A stretch of DNA of 64,000 bases, from assembly GCF_029635795.1 (NCBI RefSeq), contig NZ_CP114280.1:4092001-4156000 (forward strand). Reading direction: 5' to 3'. Below the pieces are notes generated by a model. That model saw only the letters and a list, made by a program, of their open reading frames with translations, had not been told where the DNA came from and made no database searches. Made by a program: the position numbers and the translations under genes. Origin of the DNA: Dickeya lacustris. GTDB taxonomy: Bacteria; Pseudomonadota; Gammaproteobacteria; Enterobacterales; Enterobacteriaceae. Position 1 is the stretch's first letter, and the number at the start of each line of letters is the position of its first letter. Of the stretch, positions 20,301-27,540 are shown piece by piece.

Positions 20301-20490
20301 CAATATCAATGATCTCTTCGCCTTCCTCCACCGATGGTTGTGATCCCATTTCCGCTGTCGAAGCACCTTCAATGGTAATTGCAGTTAAAGACGCTTTAGG
20401 GTCTAACAATCGGAGGGCTCGGCGGGCAGCCCAAAGATAGTGAAATTGATCTCCATCCCTACTGGCTCGAACAAGCAAGCTGTCTGACAT
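14212..20490 (-). CDS. STAND-type NTPase with N-terminal PD-(D/E)xK-like nuclease, putative anti-phage sensor
   Basis: A 2092-aa protein. Residues 1-~140 look like a Cap4/DUF4297-type nuclease: RDGDQFHYLWAARRAL, then ITIEG (E41), EEIIDIAEY (D62) and YMQLKHS (QxK at 82-84). A P-loop NTPase follows, with Walker A HADAGVGKS at 286-294 and Walker B IIVDAADN at 388-395. The long C-terminal region is helical and repeat-like (TPR/HEAT style), as in the sensor arms of Avs-like STAND proteins. Family knowledge: such proteins recognise phage proteins and then activate the effector domain. Inference: this is a single-protein sensor plus nuclease working with two downstream genes. SD AAGGA lies seven bases before ATG 20490. 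It is first in its operon, and an IS5-family element lies ~160 bp upstream. Confidence 0.72.
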   Translation of the reverse strand: MSDSLLVRASRDGDQFHYLWAARRALRLLDPKASLTAITIEGASTAEMGSQPSVEEGEEIIDIAEYYGSNEFEQATTVRYMQLKHSTLHAETAWPPSGLQKTIEGFAKRYKELLQRFPAESLHTKLELWFVTNRPVSTSFSEAITDMANQRPPRHPDDLAKLKKFTGLEDQRLVSFCQMLHIEERQDGYWEQRNILLRESNGYLPDLDTQAPLNLKELITRKALSESASDPAITRMDVLRALGVDETDLFPAPCLIEKIENVIPRIQEISLVKNIVESMDSPIIVHADAGVGKSIFSTRIHQHLPEGSVSILYDCFGNGQYRNASAYRHHHRTALVQIANEIASHGLCHPLIPNASTDISHYMRAFMHRISQGISTLRASHPEAILCIIVDAADNAQMAADEINESRSFIRDLLRENIPAGVCLVALCRPHRQSLLDPRTGTPSLTLQPFDRNETAAHLRGIFPDANEQDVDEFHRLSSHNPRVQALSLSRRLSLPETLRLLGPNPKTVENTIGEVLEAAIGQLKDATGHTERTQIDFICAALAVLRPLIPISILSAIAEIDESAIKSFALDLGRPLIVNGDTIQFFDEPAETWFQERYRPKEKELRQFIARLTPLTKNSAYAASVLPPLMLEAGQFSELVTLAMTSQGLPETSPIERRDVEFQRLQFALKAALRLEKYQDAAKLALKAGGESAGDSRQRKLLQDNLDLTAKFMDSHSVQELISRRAFSDTGWVGSQNVYNSALLSEFPELSGDARSRLRIALEWLDNWSSLNDAERSRENVTAQDRAVMAIAYLNIHGADEAARSLRQWRPRELSFDAGIIIAKQLLDHGRYTDLNQLAIAAGNDLGLILAIVLIARKFHYQLPEQSIKRGYRLLASSHLHIKIRYSYDNQTIAAITNITEMALQLNICNAEEAVTLLNRYLPQSPPNTLSSEYSKERVQYIRMYALRAVLSNSLLSLNDIASDKIIEEINAEKKYSESQELRELKQHSGVLIPWYNLWAKAFLGKVPKAELENQLADAKKLSAEIKGYSYSEHSSSSDEIVNIWFDILSEVGNISCTDIEEIIAWYQHKDNRVFTPTLHRFSRLCSQIIGLEKFSFIFTQQALSLWKDDHTDAQTKAENYIDIARSLILLDKSEAQEYFNLAIEVTNKLGDENLERWGALLDLAEYIADKNIASPEIAYKFSRCAEVTREYVDRDKHFAWNDTIKALSELCPSSTLAIISRWRDRTFGDHRNILALTIEQLVKKNKINPLDAIALIPFREAWDEDKLLMAALPLCKNDQDRQTLFQWIYNYIQFTSPRSEKLARIKTIALSIGIDPTVLNIYISDEDQSRSDLESTSDHATEIDEKAKAAWQRVFNMCDLSTSEGISIAYQNFRHEPDLYSTELFIQEAITRISFGKEKDFINAFGNLSEISLYSFGTFLESIPEEWTTRLSIKTAIASVTKSYCQRFGMLIRKHRYYEVFPFKVASELSGLNEDELISIVLNATSESPEPSDSRQLFSLVGLLVNRLTPEEALNVLSYGLDLFNEVLKEEDGDGPWGPTLVPPTQIEDSLAGYIWARLASPESTVRWEAAHAVLMLCRLERSEVLQGIFQHAENYSTQPFCDRNLPFYTLHAQLWLLIAVARAAQDDGKALIPYTDYFYRYAKSEQPHVLIRLFAARTLLALSEARLISITNQERDKLCNINQSTYDPTVSQSESLIGEDSYTFGIDFGPYWLKPLGRCFGVSQKQLEPEMLRIIRNDFGFKGSRNWKEDERNKRRYYQDRDNHHSHGSYPRVDDYHFYLHYHAMFMCAGKLLATKPLVDRRYDEVEDVFQDWLKRHDISRRDGRWLADRRDPQPEIRPSWINDTSGNLNEWLGSISENIFDKALSPAAGLLTVWGHWSENRTDRRESVSVYTALVSPERSFSLLRALQTAENVYDYKIPSAGEDMEIDHMSYQLKGWIKDISEYKGIDKHDPWAGDVTFPLPKPAPFIVEAMKLTTDKDQRVWHTTHSTEPEMISSIWGNLAEKNEDEKPSGHKLCASVDFIKNVLATLNMDLIIEVDVNRYSRSDRYGRSNENELENIPSSTRIFLVKHDGIFRTLHGNYTTGEKAG

Positions 20491-20654
20491 TGAAATTGTC
20501 CTTAGATTCAGATAGGCCTTCTTGATTATAACCCCTTACATTTTAAGTGACTATCTGCACGATGGAGTTGATGTGAAATAGAGCTGAGCGGCGTAAACGC
20601 TCCCGTCTTAATCGGCACGGATGACCATTTATCTACGTTTATCACGAAGAACTA

Positions 20655-21576
20655 GGGTGTGTCCCGTAACTGTTTTTTGTACAATCAGGGACATGATTTC
20701 ATCACAAGAAGTGCTTTAATTTGGCTCGTTATGATTTTCCCGATGACGCTTGGGCGCTGATTTCTCCCATGCTGCCGCCTGAAAGAGGCTCTTCCCGAGG
20801 CGGGCGTCCTTACTTTGCGCACAGACATGTCATGAATGGCATATTTTGGGTGCTTTGCTCTGGCGCGCCGTGGCGGGATTTACCTGAGCGTTATGGTCAA
20901 TGGAAAACCATTTACAACCGCTTCAATCGGTGGTCTAAAGCCGGAATAATGAACAGCATTTTCAATAAATTACTCCAGATTCTGGATGAAAAAGCGCTGA
21001 TTGACTGGGATGTTATCGCGCTGGATGGCAGTAACGTTCGCGCCCTGAAAGCGGCCGCTGGTGCGAAAAAAAACATCCCGATGAATGCGAGGACCATGGG
21101 CTGGGTCGCTCTCGCGGCGGCTTTGGCACCAAAATCCATCTGGCGACAGATGGCACAGGATTACCGCTGAGTTTTTGCCTGAGCGGTGGACAGGCCCACG
21201 AAAGCCGATACGCGGAAACGTTGCTCAACCGGGTCTGGATTATCCGAAAAGGCGGGCACCTGAAATCACGTCCGAAAGCGGTGCTGGCGGATAAGGGTTA
21301 TTCAGGTAAAAACCTTCGCATTCATTTGAAAATGAAAGGAATAAAAGCGGTTATTCCGTTTAAATCGAATGAGAAGGCCAGTCGGGACGGACGTCGTCCC
21401 CTCGACACGCGCCTGTACAAAAAACGCAATGTCGTGGAGCGTTGCTTTGCGATACTCAAAGAAAATCGCCGTATTGCCACCCGCTCGGAAAAAACCGCCA
21501 GAAACTACCTGAGTATGCTAAAACTGGGAGCGATCAGGTTATTTTTGAAGCGGTTGTTAAGTTAAGGGACACGGCC
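20655..21576 (+). mobile_element. IS5-family (IS427-type) insertion sequence
   Basis: A 922-bp element. Its ends are imperfect inverted repeats, GGGTGTGTCCCGTAAC at 20655 and the complement of GGCCGTGTCCCTTAAC ending at 21576. It is flanked on both sides by TA (20653-20654 and 21577-21578), the usual duplication of this group. It holds one transposase gene read through a -1 frameshift. It sits upstream of the STAND operon and directly beside the CCCAAA repeat tract, so it may affect expression on either side. Confidence 0.88.
20721..21565 (+). CDS. IS5-family transposase (made by -1 frameshift)
   Basis: The first part starts at TTG 20721 (reads MARYDFPDDAWALISPMLPP) and runs to 21170. It contains WDVIALDGSNV, the first catalytic Asp. 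An A8 run at 21066-21073 (GCG AAA AAA AAC) permits a -1 slip into a second frame reading HLATDGTGLPLSF, GYSGKNLRIHL and RNVVERCFAILKENRRIATR (the catalytic Glu of DDE), ending at 21565. Each half alone lacks part of the DDE triad, so frameshifting is expected to give the full ~281-aa protein. This is the usual arrangement of IS427-like elements. Confidence 0.85.
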
Positions 21577-21588
21577 TAAAATCATTCG

Positions 21589-21647
21589 CCCAAACCCCAA
21601 ACCCCAAACCCAAACCCAAACCCAAACCCAAACCCAAACCCAAACCC
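21589..21647. repeat. Tandem CCCAAA repeat (telomere-like hexanucleotide)
   Basis: Nine AAA blocks are separated by CCC, except that the first two spacers are CCCC. The period is six after the first units. The tract begins 12 bases after the IS5 end and lies ~230 bp before ardC. Such tracts are prone to slippage. The other strand is G-rich (GGGTTT), a pattern that can form G-quadruplexes. The rest of the gap to ardC (21648-21878) holds short inverted repeats but no ORF. Confidence 0.95.
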
Positions 21648-21878
21648 ATTTCACCGCTGCGGCCTAAGGGGCGCTACGCCCGACTATGCTGGGTCAGTTT
21701 TTTCTCCCGTGTTCTTTTTCGTTCCCGTATCGGCTTCCGGTTAATCGTTTCCCAGCACAACCCGTCCCGCAAGGGTAAATGGCACGCATTTTGCGCCCTT
21801 GCGTGCCGGAACGATGCCGGGAAAGCGAACCGTCAGGCGATACGAAGACGAAATTCACACCACTGACGGAGAAAAAAC

Positions 21879-22823
21879 ATGACGACTTCCCTGCATACCC
21901 AGACTAGCGCCCCTAACACCGCAGCGGCGACCAGCGTATCCCCGCTGGAGCAGTCAGGCTCCTCAAAAACGAAATTTTCCAAAACTAAAACCGATATTTA
22001 CCAGACCGTCACCGACAGCATCATTACCGCGCTTGAAGCTGGTGTAAAACCGTGGTCTTGCCCGTGGCAACGAGTGCCGGGCATGTCTGGGTTGCCTTCC
22101 AACTTCGCAACCGGTATCTCGTATAGCGGAATGAATATCATGCTGTTGTGGTGCAGTGCATCAGAACAGGGCTTCGGTGATTCACGTTGGATGACCTACA
22201 AACAGGCGCAGGCAGTAGGTGGGCAGGTTCGCAAAGGCGAGCACGGCACGACAGCCATTTTCTATACAACCTTAGAGAAGGAAAACGAAGACGGCGAAAT
22301 CGACCAGATCCCGATGCTGAAAACCTTCAATGTGTTTAATGTTGAACAAATTGATGGCCTTCCACTGACAACTGAAACAGTCAGCCCTGAAGCAACCTTT
22401 GACCCGTTGCCGGAGGCTGAAAATCTGTTCCAGAAGAGCGGCGCAAACATCATTGAGAAAGGACAAAACGCCTTTTTCAGGCCCTCAACTGATGAAGTCT
22501 GGCTACCGGAGCGCCATCTGTTTTCAGATGCAGCTAATTTCTACGCTACTGGCTTGCATGAGCTGGTTCACTGGAGCGGTGGTAAAAAACGACTTAACCG
22601 TGAAATGAAAGGGAAATTTGGCAGTGCAGATTATGCGGAGGAGGAATTAGTGGCTGAGCTGGGAAGTGCTTTTCTGATGGCGGATTTGGGGATTGTTGGA
22701 GAGGTGCAGCATGAAAGCTATATTGCCTCATGGCTCCAGGCGCTGAAAAACGATAAGCGCTATGTTTTCAAAGCGGCCAGCGCCGCCTCAAAAGCGCATC
22801 GTTATCTGATGGATAAGATTTGA
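21879..22823 (+). CDS. ardC: ArdC-family anti-restriction protein
   Basis: A 314-aa protein. The N-terminal ssDNA-binding domain (DUF1738 type) starts near TDIYQTVTDSIITALEAGVKPW and includes GISYSGMNIMLLW and GEHGTTAIFY. The C-terminal half is a zincin-like metallopeptidase with the HELVH zinc motif (ATGLHELVHWSGG). ArdC proteins travel on mobile DNA and protect incoming DNA from host restriction, possibly by coating it as single strands. SD GGAG lies ahead of ATG 21879. This gene and the next two have higher GC than the DNA around them, which suggests a plasmid origin. Confidence 0.92.
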   Translation: MTTSLHTQTSAPNTAAATSVSPLEQSGSSKTKFSKTKTDIYQTVTDSIITALEAGVKPWSCPWQRVPGMSGLPSNFATGISYSGMNIMLLWCSASEQGFGDSRWMTYKQAQAVGGQVRKGEHGTTAIFYTTLEKENEDGEIDQIPMLKTFNVFNVEQIDGLPLTTETVSPEATFDPLPEAENLFQKSGANIIEKGQNAFFRPSTDEVWLPERHLFSDAANFYATGLHELVHWSGGKKRLNREMKGKFGSADYAEEELVAELGSAFLMADLGIVGEVQHESYIASWLQALKNDKRYVFKAASAASKAHRYLMDKI

Positions 22824-22835
22824 GTCGGAGATGAT

Positions 22836-22857
22836 AAGCCGCAAAGGAGTGCGGCTT
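22836..22857 (+). terminator. Terminator after ardC
   Basis: AAGCCGCA (22836-22843) pairs with TGCGGCTT (22850-22857), 12 bases after the ardC stop. The trailing U-run is short. Confidence 0.6.
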
Positions 22858-22901
22858 TAAGCTTATTGCGGGGCAGGGAAGGTGAGAGATGTTTAAATTT
22901 C

Positions 22902-22944
22902 CCTGCGAATTTTCTGGGCATTCGATGCCCGGAAAATTCGCAGG
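22902..22944. repeat. Long hairpin between ardC and ccdAB
   Basis: CCTGCGAATTTTC, one mismatched base and GGGCAT pair with ATGCCC and GAAAATTCGCAGG around a TCG loop, giving a stem of 13+6 bp with one mismatch. No T-run follows. The remainder of the 22858-23141 gap holds the ccd promoter region, with an AT-rich stretch and a TGTAACACG dyad near 23108. Confidence 0.85.
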
Positions 22945-23141
22945 CTGCGGGTGCGGGCGGCAAAGAGCCCGCGCATCCCGCAAACGGAGTTTGTACATCG
23001 GTGATTGCTGTAAACGACGGCTCAGGTATGACGGCTGACTGTGAAGTTTGCAGGACTGCAACGATAGCAGAGCCTGTTTTTGGTGTTATGATAAGTGTAT
23101 TATGCCGTGTAACACGCACGTATTCATGTAGGAGAGAAACC

Positions 23142-23378
23142 ATGACCGCGAAACAACGCAACACGCAGAGCGTGACCATGACGGTGGAGCGTGGCTTACT
23201 GGTAAGAGCGCGTGAGGCGGGTATTAATCTGAGTGCTACCCTGTCAACCGCCCTGGATGCAGAGCTTCGCCGTCATGAAGCGAAAAAATGGCAGGAAGAG
23301 AACAGGGAGGCTATCGACGCATTAAATCGTTTTCATGATGAAAACGGCTGTTTCAGTGATGAATACAGGACGTTTTAA
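23142..23378 (+). CDS. ccdA: CcdA-type antitoxin
   Basis: A 78-aa protein starting MTAKQRNTQSVTMTVERGLL. It has a ribbon-helix-helix N-terminus and the C-terminal toxin-binding tail (WQEENREAIDALNRFHDENG) typical of CcdA. A longer in-frame reading from 22866 is rejected because GGAGAG lies just before ATG 23142 and the extra residues are not CcdA-like. CcdA neutralises CcdB and, with it, represses the promoter. It is followed after two bases by ccdB. Confidence 0.93.
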   Translation: MTAKQRNTQSVTMTVERGLLVRAREAGINLSATLSTALDAELRRHEAKKWQEENREAIDALNRFHDENGCFSDEYRTF

Positions 23379-23380
23379 CC

Positions 23381-23695
23381 ATGCAATTCACCGTATACGG
23401 TAATACTGGGAAAAGCGCCATTTACCCGCTGCTGCTCGATGTCACGAGCGATATTATTGGGCAATTGAATCGTCGGATAGTGATCCCATTGCTCCCTATT
23501 GAAAAGTATCCGGCAGGCCGCCGACCGGATCGCCTTGTCCCCGTCGTCAGGCTGACGGACGGCAAAGAATACGCGGTAATGACCCACGAGCTGGCAAGTA
23601 TCCCTGTCCAGGCCCTGGGGACGGTGTTTTGTGATGCTTTGCAGTACCGTTCTCAGGTAAAGGCTGCAATAGACTTCCTTATTGACGGGTTCTGA
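23381..23695 (+). CDS. ccdB: CcdB-type gyrase-poisoning toxin
   Basis: A 104-aa protein, MQFTVYGNTGKSAIYPLLLD, with VTSDIIGQLNRRIVIPLLP and MTHELASIPVQALG in the places expected for CcdB. The C-terminal end AIDFLIDGF corresponds to the gyrase-contacting tail, which in F-plasmid CcdB ends WGI, so that critical position differs here. CcdB traps DNA gyrase on DNA. With ccdA it forms an addiction module that would stabilise this island. Confidence 0.92.
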   Translation: MQFTVYGNTGKSAIYPLLLDVTSDIIGQLNRRIVIPLLPIEKYPAGRRPDRLVPVVRLTDGKEYAVMTHELASIPVQALGTVFCDALQYRSQVKAAIDFLIDGF

Positions 23696-23835
23696 CGTTT
23701 CTTTCTATGCTGTTAAACAGGCATGCCTTTAATCGTGGCTGACGGGAGCCTATTCCAGTTCGTCGATAGTGAGGAACAGAAACATCTGTCGTCAAACGGA
23801 ACCGGAATACCGTTCCTTGCCACCGTTCTGATACT

Positions 23836-23922
23836 GTCAAACAGCCTAACCAGACCGCTGCTGTTAGCATCCGGAAAATTAGCCCACCATTGCATCATCA
23901 GACGACGCTGTTCAAGATGCTT
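23836..23922 (-). pseudogene. P4-type integrase, C-terminal remnant
   Basis: The minus strand encodes KHLEQRRLMMQWWANFPD and ANSSGLVRLFD, closely matching the last ~28 residues of the integrase at 58134-59411 (KHLEQRRLMLQWWADFLDA...). Nothing of the rest of the gene survives. It has the same orientation as the intact integrases, so it probably marks the right end of an element that began at the att repeat at 9709. The surrounding bases (23696-24117) show no other gene. Confidence 0.85.
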
Positions 23923-24117
23923 GGTGATTTTACTCTCTGTCCGCTCCGTGCCAAAAGCGGACGTTGAGAACGCTTTGGGGCTGATGATCATTTCAGATGT
24001 TAATTAATTAAAGGCATGGTAATGTTTAGGCTCTGTAGGATAAATTTCCCGCAGTATTTTCGGTTATCAATAGCTTGTGGAGTTAACTCTTAGAGGTGTC
24101 AGTTAGTGGGAACAACA

Positions 24118-24816
24118 ATGGAGGACATCCAATACGAAGAAATGTTAAATGAGCTTCTCTTCGAAAAAGTAATGAAGAATGAAGCAAAAAAACAATGTAT
24201 TTACATCTTTGTCGAAGGTGAGTCTGAAGAACTTGCTTTTCAACCCTTACTTGAAGACTGTGGTATAGATTTCGATAAGTTTGGTATTGTAATTGCAAAT
24301 TACAATGGGATTGGTAACTTAAAACACGCGATAAGACTTCTACATAAAACATTGAGCCATGATCGACCAATAATAGTAACGTATGATGATGATCATGAAG
24401 GAAAAATAATAAAGAAAATAAATAGCCCATTGATCACATACTTTAAAATACCATTTAGCCCTGTAGTTTCTTATAATGATGGATCTTTAGGCGGAACATT
24501 TGAAGAAAGCTTTCCTAAAGATTGCTTTATAGAAGCTTGCTTTCAGCAAAATGTTATAGCTAGTTCTTTTTTATCAAAACGTAATGACTTTGAAAAAAAA
24601 TTTAATCCAACTCAGCCATGGTTAGCTCAATTAGCACAATTCATTTCTTCCAATGGTGGGTCTCCTAATTCTATAAATAAAATAAAATTAGCTGAAAACA
24701 TGATGCTTTCAGTATCTCAGATACCTGAAACCTATAATGAGTTAGCCAAATTAATTATTGATATTAGAAACAAAAATCCAATAAAGCATCCTGATGATGT
24801 AGATTTGAATTTGTAA
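24118..24816 (+). CDS. Stand-alone TOPRIM-domain protein
   Basis: A protein of ~232 aa from ATG 24118 (GTG 24106 is an in-frame alternative). It has the TOPRIM signature: YIFVEGESEELAFQPLLED (acidic E in an ExxE context) and, ~60 residues later, PIIVTYDDDHEG (DxD). Such domains bind Mg2+ and cut or join nucleic acid in OLD nucleases, topoisomerases and several defence systems. No ATPase domain is fused. It converges on the Septu-like pair on the opposite strand. The substrate is unknown; AT content is high. A role in phage defence is inferred only from location. Confidence 0.65.
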   Translation: MEDIQYEEMLNELLFEKVMKNEAKKQCIYIFVEGESEELAFQPLLEDCGIDFDKFGIVIANYNGIGNLKHAIRLLHKTLSHDRPIIVTYDDDHEGKIIKKINSPLITYFKIPFSPVVSYNDGSLGGTFEESFPKDCFIEACFQQNVIASSFLSKRNDFEKKFNPTQPWLAQLAQFISSNGGSPNSINKIKLAENMMLSVSQIPETYNELAKLIIDIRNKNPIKHPDDVDLNL

Positions 24817-25008
24817 AAAATACTATACATTTTCATGAACAGCTCTTTCCGCATTTGGTAGATATTATCGCAACGTCATATTTTCGCTCACAACGGAGCT
24901 TCTGCACAGTCAGAACGTCCGCCCTGTACCTAAAGCAGACGTTCCAACAATTGAGCTACTTAATCGTGATGAATATCTTGAATTTTGTTTTATAAAATAT
25001 AATACAAC

Positions 25009-25860
25009 TCACACCATAGGTAATACCTCATTGGATAAATATTCCATTAGATTTTCATTACGTAGCACGCCGTCATAGAAAATATATCCCCAAGAGTTAA
25101 TTGACTTTTCAAGAGCCATATCACGAAAATTCTCCAACTGCTCTCTTACATTCAAACCTTTACGGCGTATTTTCCCTACGAGACGCAGTAATCGTAAATA
25201 ATTACTTTTAAAATAACGATTGTAGCGTGCAGGTATTTCTAATTCCGTTATGTGTCTCGAAATTAATTTCTGCAACTCTCTGTCAATATCAGGGTGTGGA
25301 TAAAGTTCAATTGAAGTAGGTGCATTAAATGGTTCATGAATATCCAAAACTAGCACTTGTTGTTCTATAAAATCATCAAAGTAAGGGTGAATAAAAAATC
25401 GGTTACCTTCATCATCATTTATCTTAACGCCCTTAGCACCCTGGCAAATATCACACATTGGGAAAAGATTTACTAATGTGACTGAAAATTCAGGGAAAAT
25501 ATCCTTTGGCAAATAATGATCAAGAGTATTAGGAGTTCCATCTTCGCCGCATGCCGGGCAATAATCTAACTCTCGATTTCGCAAATTTTCCAGAAGGGGT
25601 TTCTGAACAGATTGCTCCCCTGGGGATAGATATAGGTTTTTGAATCGCCCATGAACTGATGGATCACTCATCTCTTCCCAAACTTCAATAAACTCTGAAT
25701 TGCCACCAATTTCAATATATTTAAGGACCCGCATTCTCCATGCTTCTTTGATCCGGTTAAAATAAGCTTGATGCTTTCCTCTCTGGCGCTCTTCAACAAT
25801 GCGCTCAAGTAACTCAAGATCATTCAGCTCTAAACGAGGGTAGTTAAGGTGTATCACCAC
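25009..25860 (-). CDS. PtuB-like HNH endonuclease (Septu-type)
   Basis: A 283-aa protein with an HNH/zinc-finger core: YCPACGEDGTPNTLDHYLPK, then FPMCDICQGAKG ~30 residues later. The two CxxC pairs bind zinc and the DH pair is the catalytic HNH histidine region. Its start overlaps the end of the upstream ATPase by seven bases. Family knowledge: in Septu, PtuA (ATPase) and PtuB (HNH nuclease) form a complex that degrades DNA on infection. The sequence and pairing fit that type, though the exact Septu subtype cannot be assigned by eye. Confidence 0.72.
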   Translation of the reverse strand: MVIHLNYPRLELNDLELLERIVEERQRGKHQAYFNRIKEAWRMRVLKYIEIGGNSEFIEVWEEMSDPSVHGRFKNLYLSPGEQSVQKPLLENLRNRELDYCPACGEDGTPNTLDHYLPKDIFPEFSVTLVNLFPMCDICQGAKGVKINDDEGNRFFIHPYFDDFIEQQVLVLDIHEPFNAPTSIELYPHPDIDRELQKLISRHITELEIPARYNRYFKSNYLRLLRLVGKIRRKGLNVREQLENFRDMALEKSINSWGYIFYDGVLRNENLMEYLSNEVLPMV

Positions 25861-27500
25861 TTATCCTCCGCCATTGCATGGATCTGAATCAACATCTCTT
25901 CGTTGATGTTGTTACCTAAGGCTTCAATAAGTTTTTTTGCAGACCCGTACTCTTCCAACTTTTCTAGTAGCCACGCCTCGAATGGTTTAGAAACAGATTT
26001 ATCGCCGAAAACATAAGACGAAATCCGTTGTATATCTCCACCAAAAGTTTCAAAAGGGGGATGGTTGATAAATAGACCATCATTAGTGCGTTCAAAAACA
26101 TGTACACAGTGTCGGGGCAGTTCACGCACAGTTACTAATGAATGTGTGGCCAGCAAGGCCTTGGAACTATAGTTACTAAGGATTTTCTTCAACATTTGGA
26201 TGAATGCAATTTCAAGCGTCGGGTGTAGGAATAGTTCAGGTTCATCAATTAATATGAGACTGTTTCGGCGCATTGCTCCTAAAATATTCGTAACCATGTA
26301 GGAAAACAGTCGCTGACCTGAACTCAATTCAATAGGTGAACCTCCCTTAAGGAAAACAATTCCGGTACGGGCGTGGAGATACTCACGTAATTTTTTTGTA
26401 TCAGGTTCATCCATACGGGATGGACGAATCGGAATATATGCATCTGGTTGCTCATTGCCATCAATTATCTCATCGACTTTGATGTATGAATCCTCCAGTA
26501 GCCATGTACCATCTGCAAATAGTTGAGCTTCATCTTTGAAACCAGCAACACCAATGGCGATATCATCAAAATCAATTGCGATTTTGAGTACAGAATAAAG
26601 GGTCATAATCTTATTGGACCAAGTCTTAATTGCACCGTATTTACGATCATCTTCAAGACATGATATCAAGGAATAAGCAGCATTAAGATGAGGCGATTGT
26701 CGAGATAAACGGATTTTTTTATATTCTTTTCCGTTAGAATCCTTTCCTGTTTCATAAGTTCGTAAGCCAAAGTATCGATAAATGCCATGATCTTTTCGCT
26801 CATTACCATTCTTTCTATCGGCTGCTTCACTATCAAGTGGGAACAATTCAAATGGACTGTAAGAAATTACAACAATCTGATTAATGTTAGGTTCTTCTTC
26901 GAAACCTGTTTTGTTTTTTTCACCCGGGACTTGTCTAAGCCAGTCATCGACAATCTGAATTAAAGCTCGTGATTTTCCAATACCATTGGGACCAATCAGG
27001 ACATTAATATCATGTGGTAGTGGCGTAACGGTAGCAAAATTCAGATTTAAGGGTTGGATATCTCCCGCAGATGTTAGAAGGCGAAAGATCATGTTGCCTA
27101 TACTAATCCCTTGCCTGTTTAGAAAGCGCCATCCATCTAGAAATGCTTTAATAGACCCACGCTCACGTTGGAGCGACTTCTTAAACCCGTCTGAGTTAAC
27201 TAATTCTAAGCTATTGGTATCTTCAAGAATATGAACCATGTAACTCGCATCACAGAGAATTTCTGCAACCTTAGTGGCAGCGTCCAAACCAAGGTGCCCA
27301 TCTATTAGTTCATAAAAAGTAATATCTTCCGGATTTGAAACATAGGATAAATCTTTAATAGGGAATACACCATCCCATCCTTTTGAGACAAGTTCATCAA
27401 GATAACTGAAAGATATCATTTGATCTTTGATCAAAATCTTAAGAGTCGGAAGTTCAACCTCTTTGCCACGGTAATCCCCCCGAAAAACCAGTGCATGCAT
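25854..27500 (-). CDS. PtuA-like ATPase, 5' end replaced by IS3 sequence
   Basis: An ABC/AAA15-type ATPase with Walker A GPNGIGKSRAL near residue 170, the signature region SSGQRLFSYMV, Walker B LILIDEPELFLHP near 417 and the H-loop ATHS. It pairs with the HNH gene downstream as in Septu. Oddly, the first residues (MHALVFRGDY) are encoded by the end of the right IS3 copy; the ATG lies 30 bases inside it. The native start and any codons before GKEVELPTLK were lost. The remaining frame is open, so a fusion protein could be made from a promoter in or beyond the IS, but activity is uncertain. Confidence 0.72.
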   Translation of the reverse strand: MHALVFRGDYRGKEVELPTLKILIKDQMISFSYLDELVSKGWDGVFPIKDLSYVSNPEDITFYELIDGHLGLDAATKVAEILCDASYMVHILEDTNSLELVNSDGFKKSLQRERGSIKAFLDGWRFLNRQGISIGNMIFRLLTSAGDIQPLNLNFATVTPLPHDINVLIGPNGIGKSRALIQIVDDWLRQVPGEKNKTGFEEEPNINQIVVISYSPFELFPLDSEAADRKNGNERKDHGIYRYFGLRTYETGKDSNGKEYKKIRLSRQSPHLNAAYSLISCLEDDRKYGAIKTWSNKIMTLYSVLKIAIDFDDIAIGVAGFKDEAQLFADGTWLLEDSYIKVDEIIDGNEQPDAYIPIRPSRMDEPDTKKLREYLHARTGIVFLKGGSPIELSSGQRLFSYMVTNILGAMRRNSLILIDEPELFLHPTLEIAFIQMLKKILSNYSSKALLATHSLVTVRELPRHCVHVFERTNDGLFINHPPFETFGGDIQRISSYVFGDKSVSKPFEAWLLEKLEEYGSAKKLIEALGNNINEEMLIQIHAMAEDKW

Positions 27501-27540
27501 AAGTAGAATTTTCTCCTAACCTGAATGCAGGGGGATTTCT

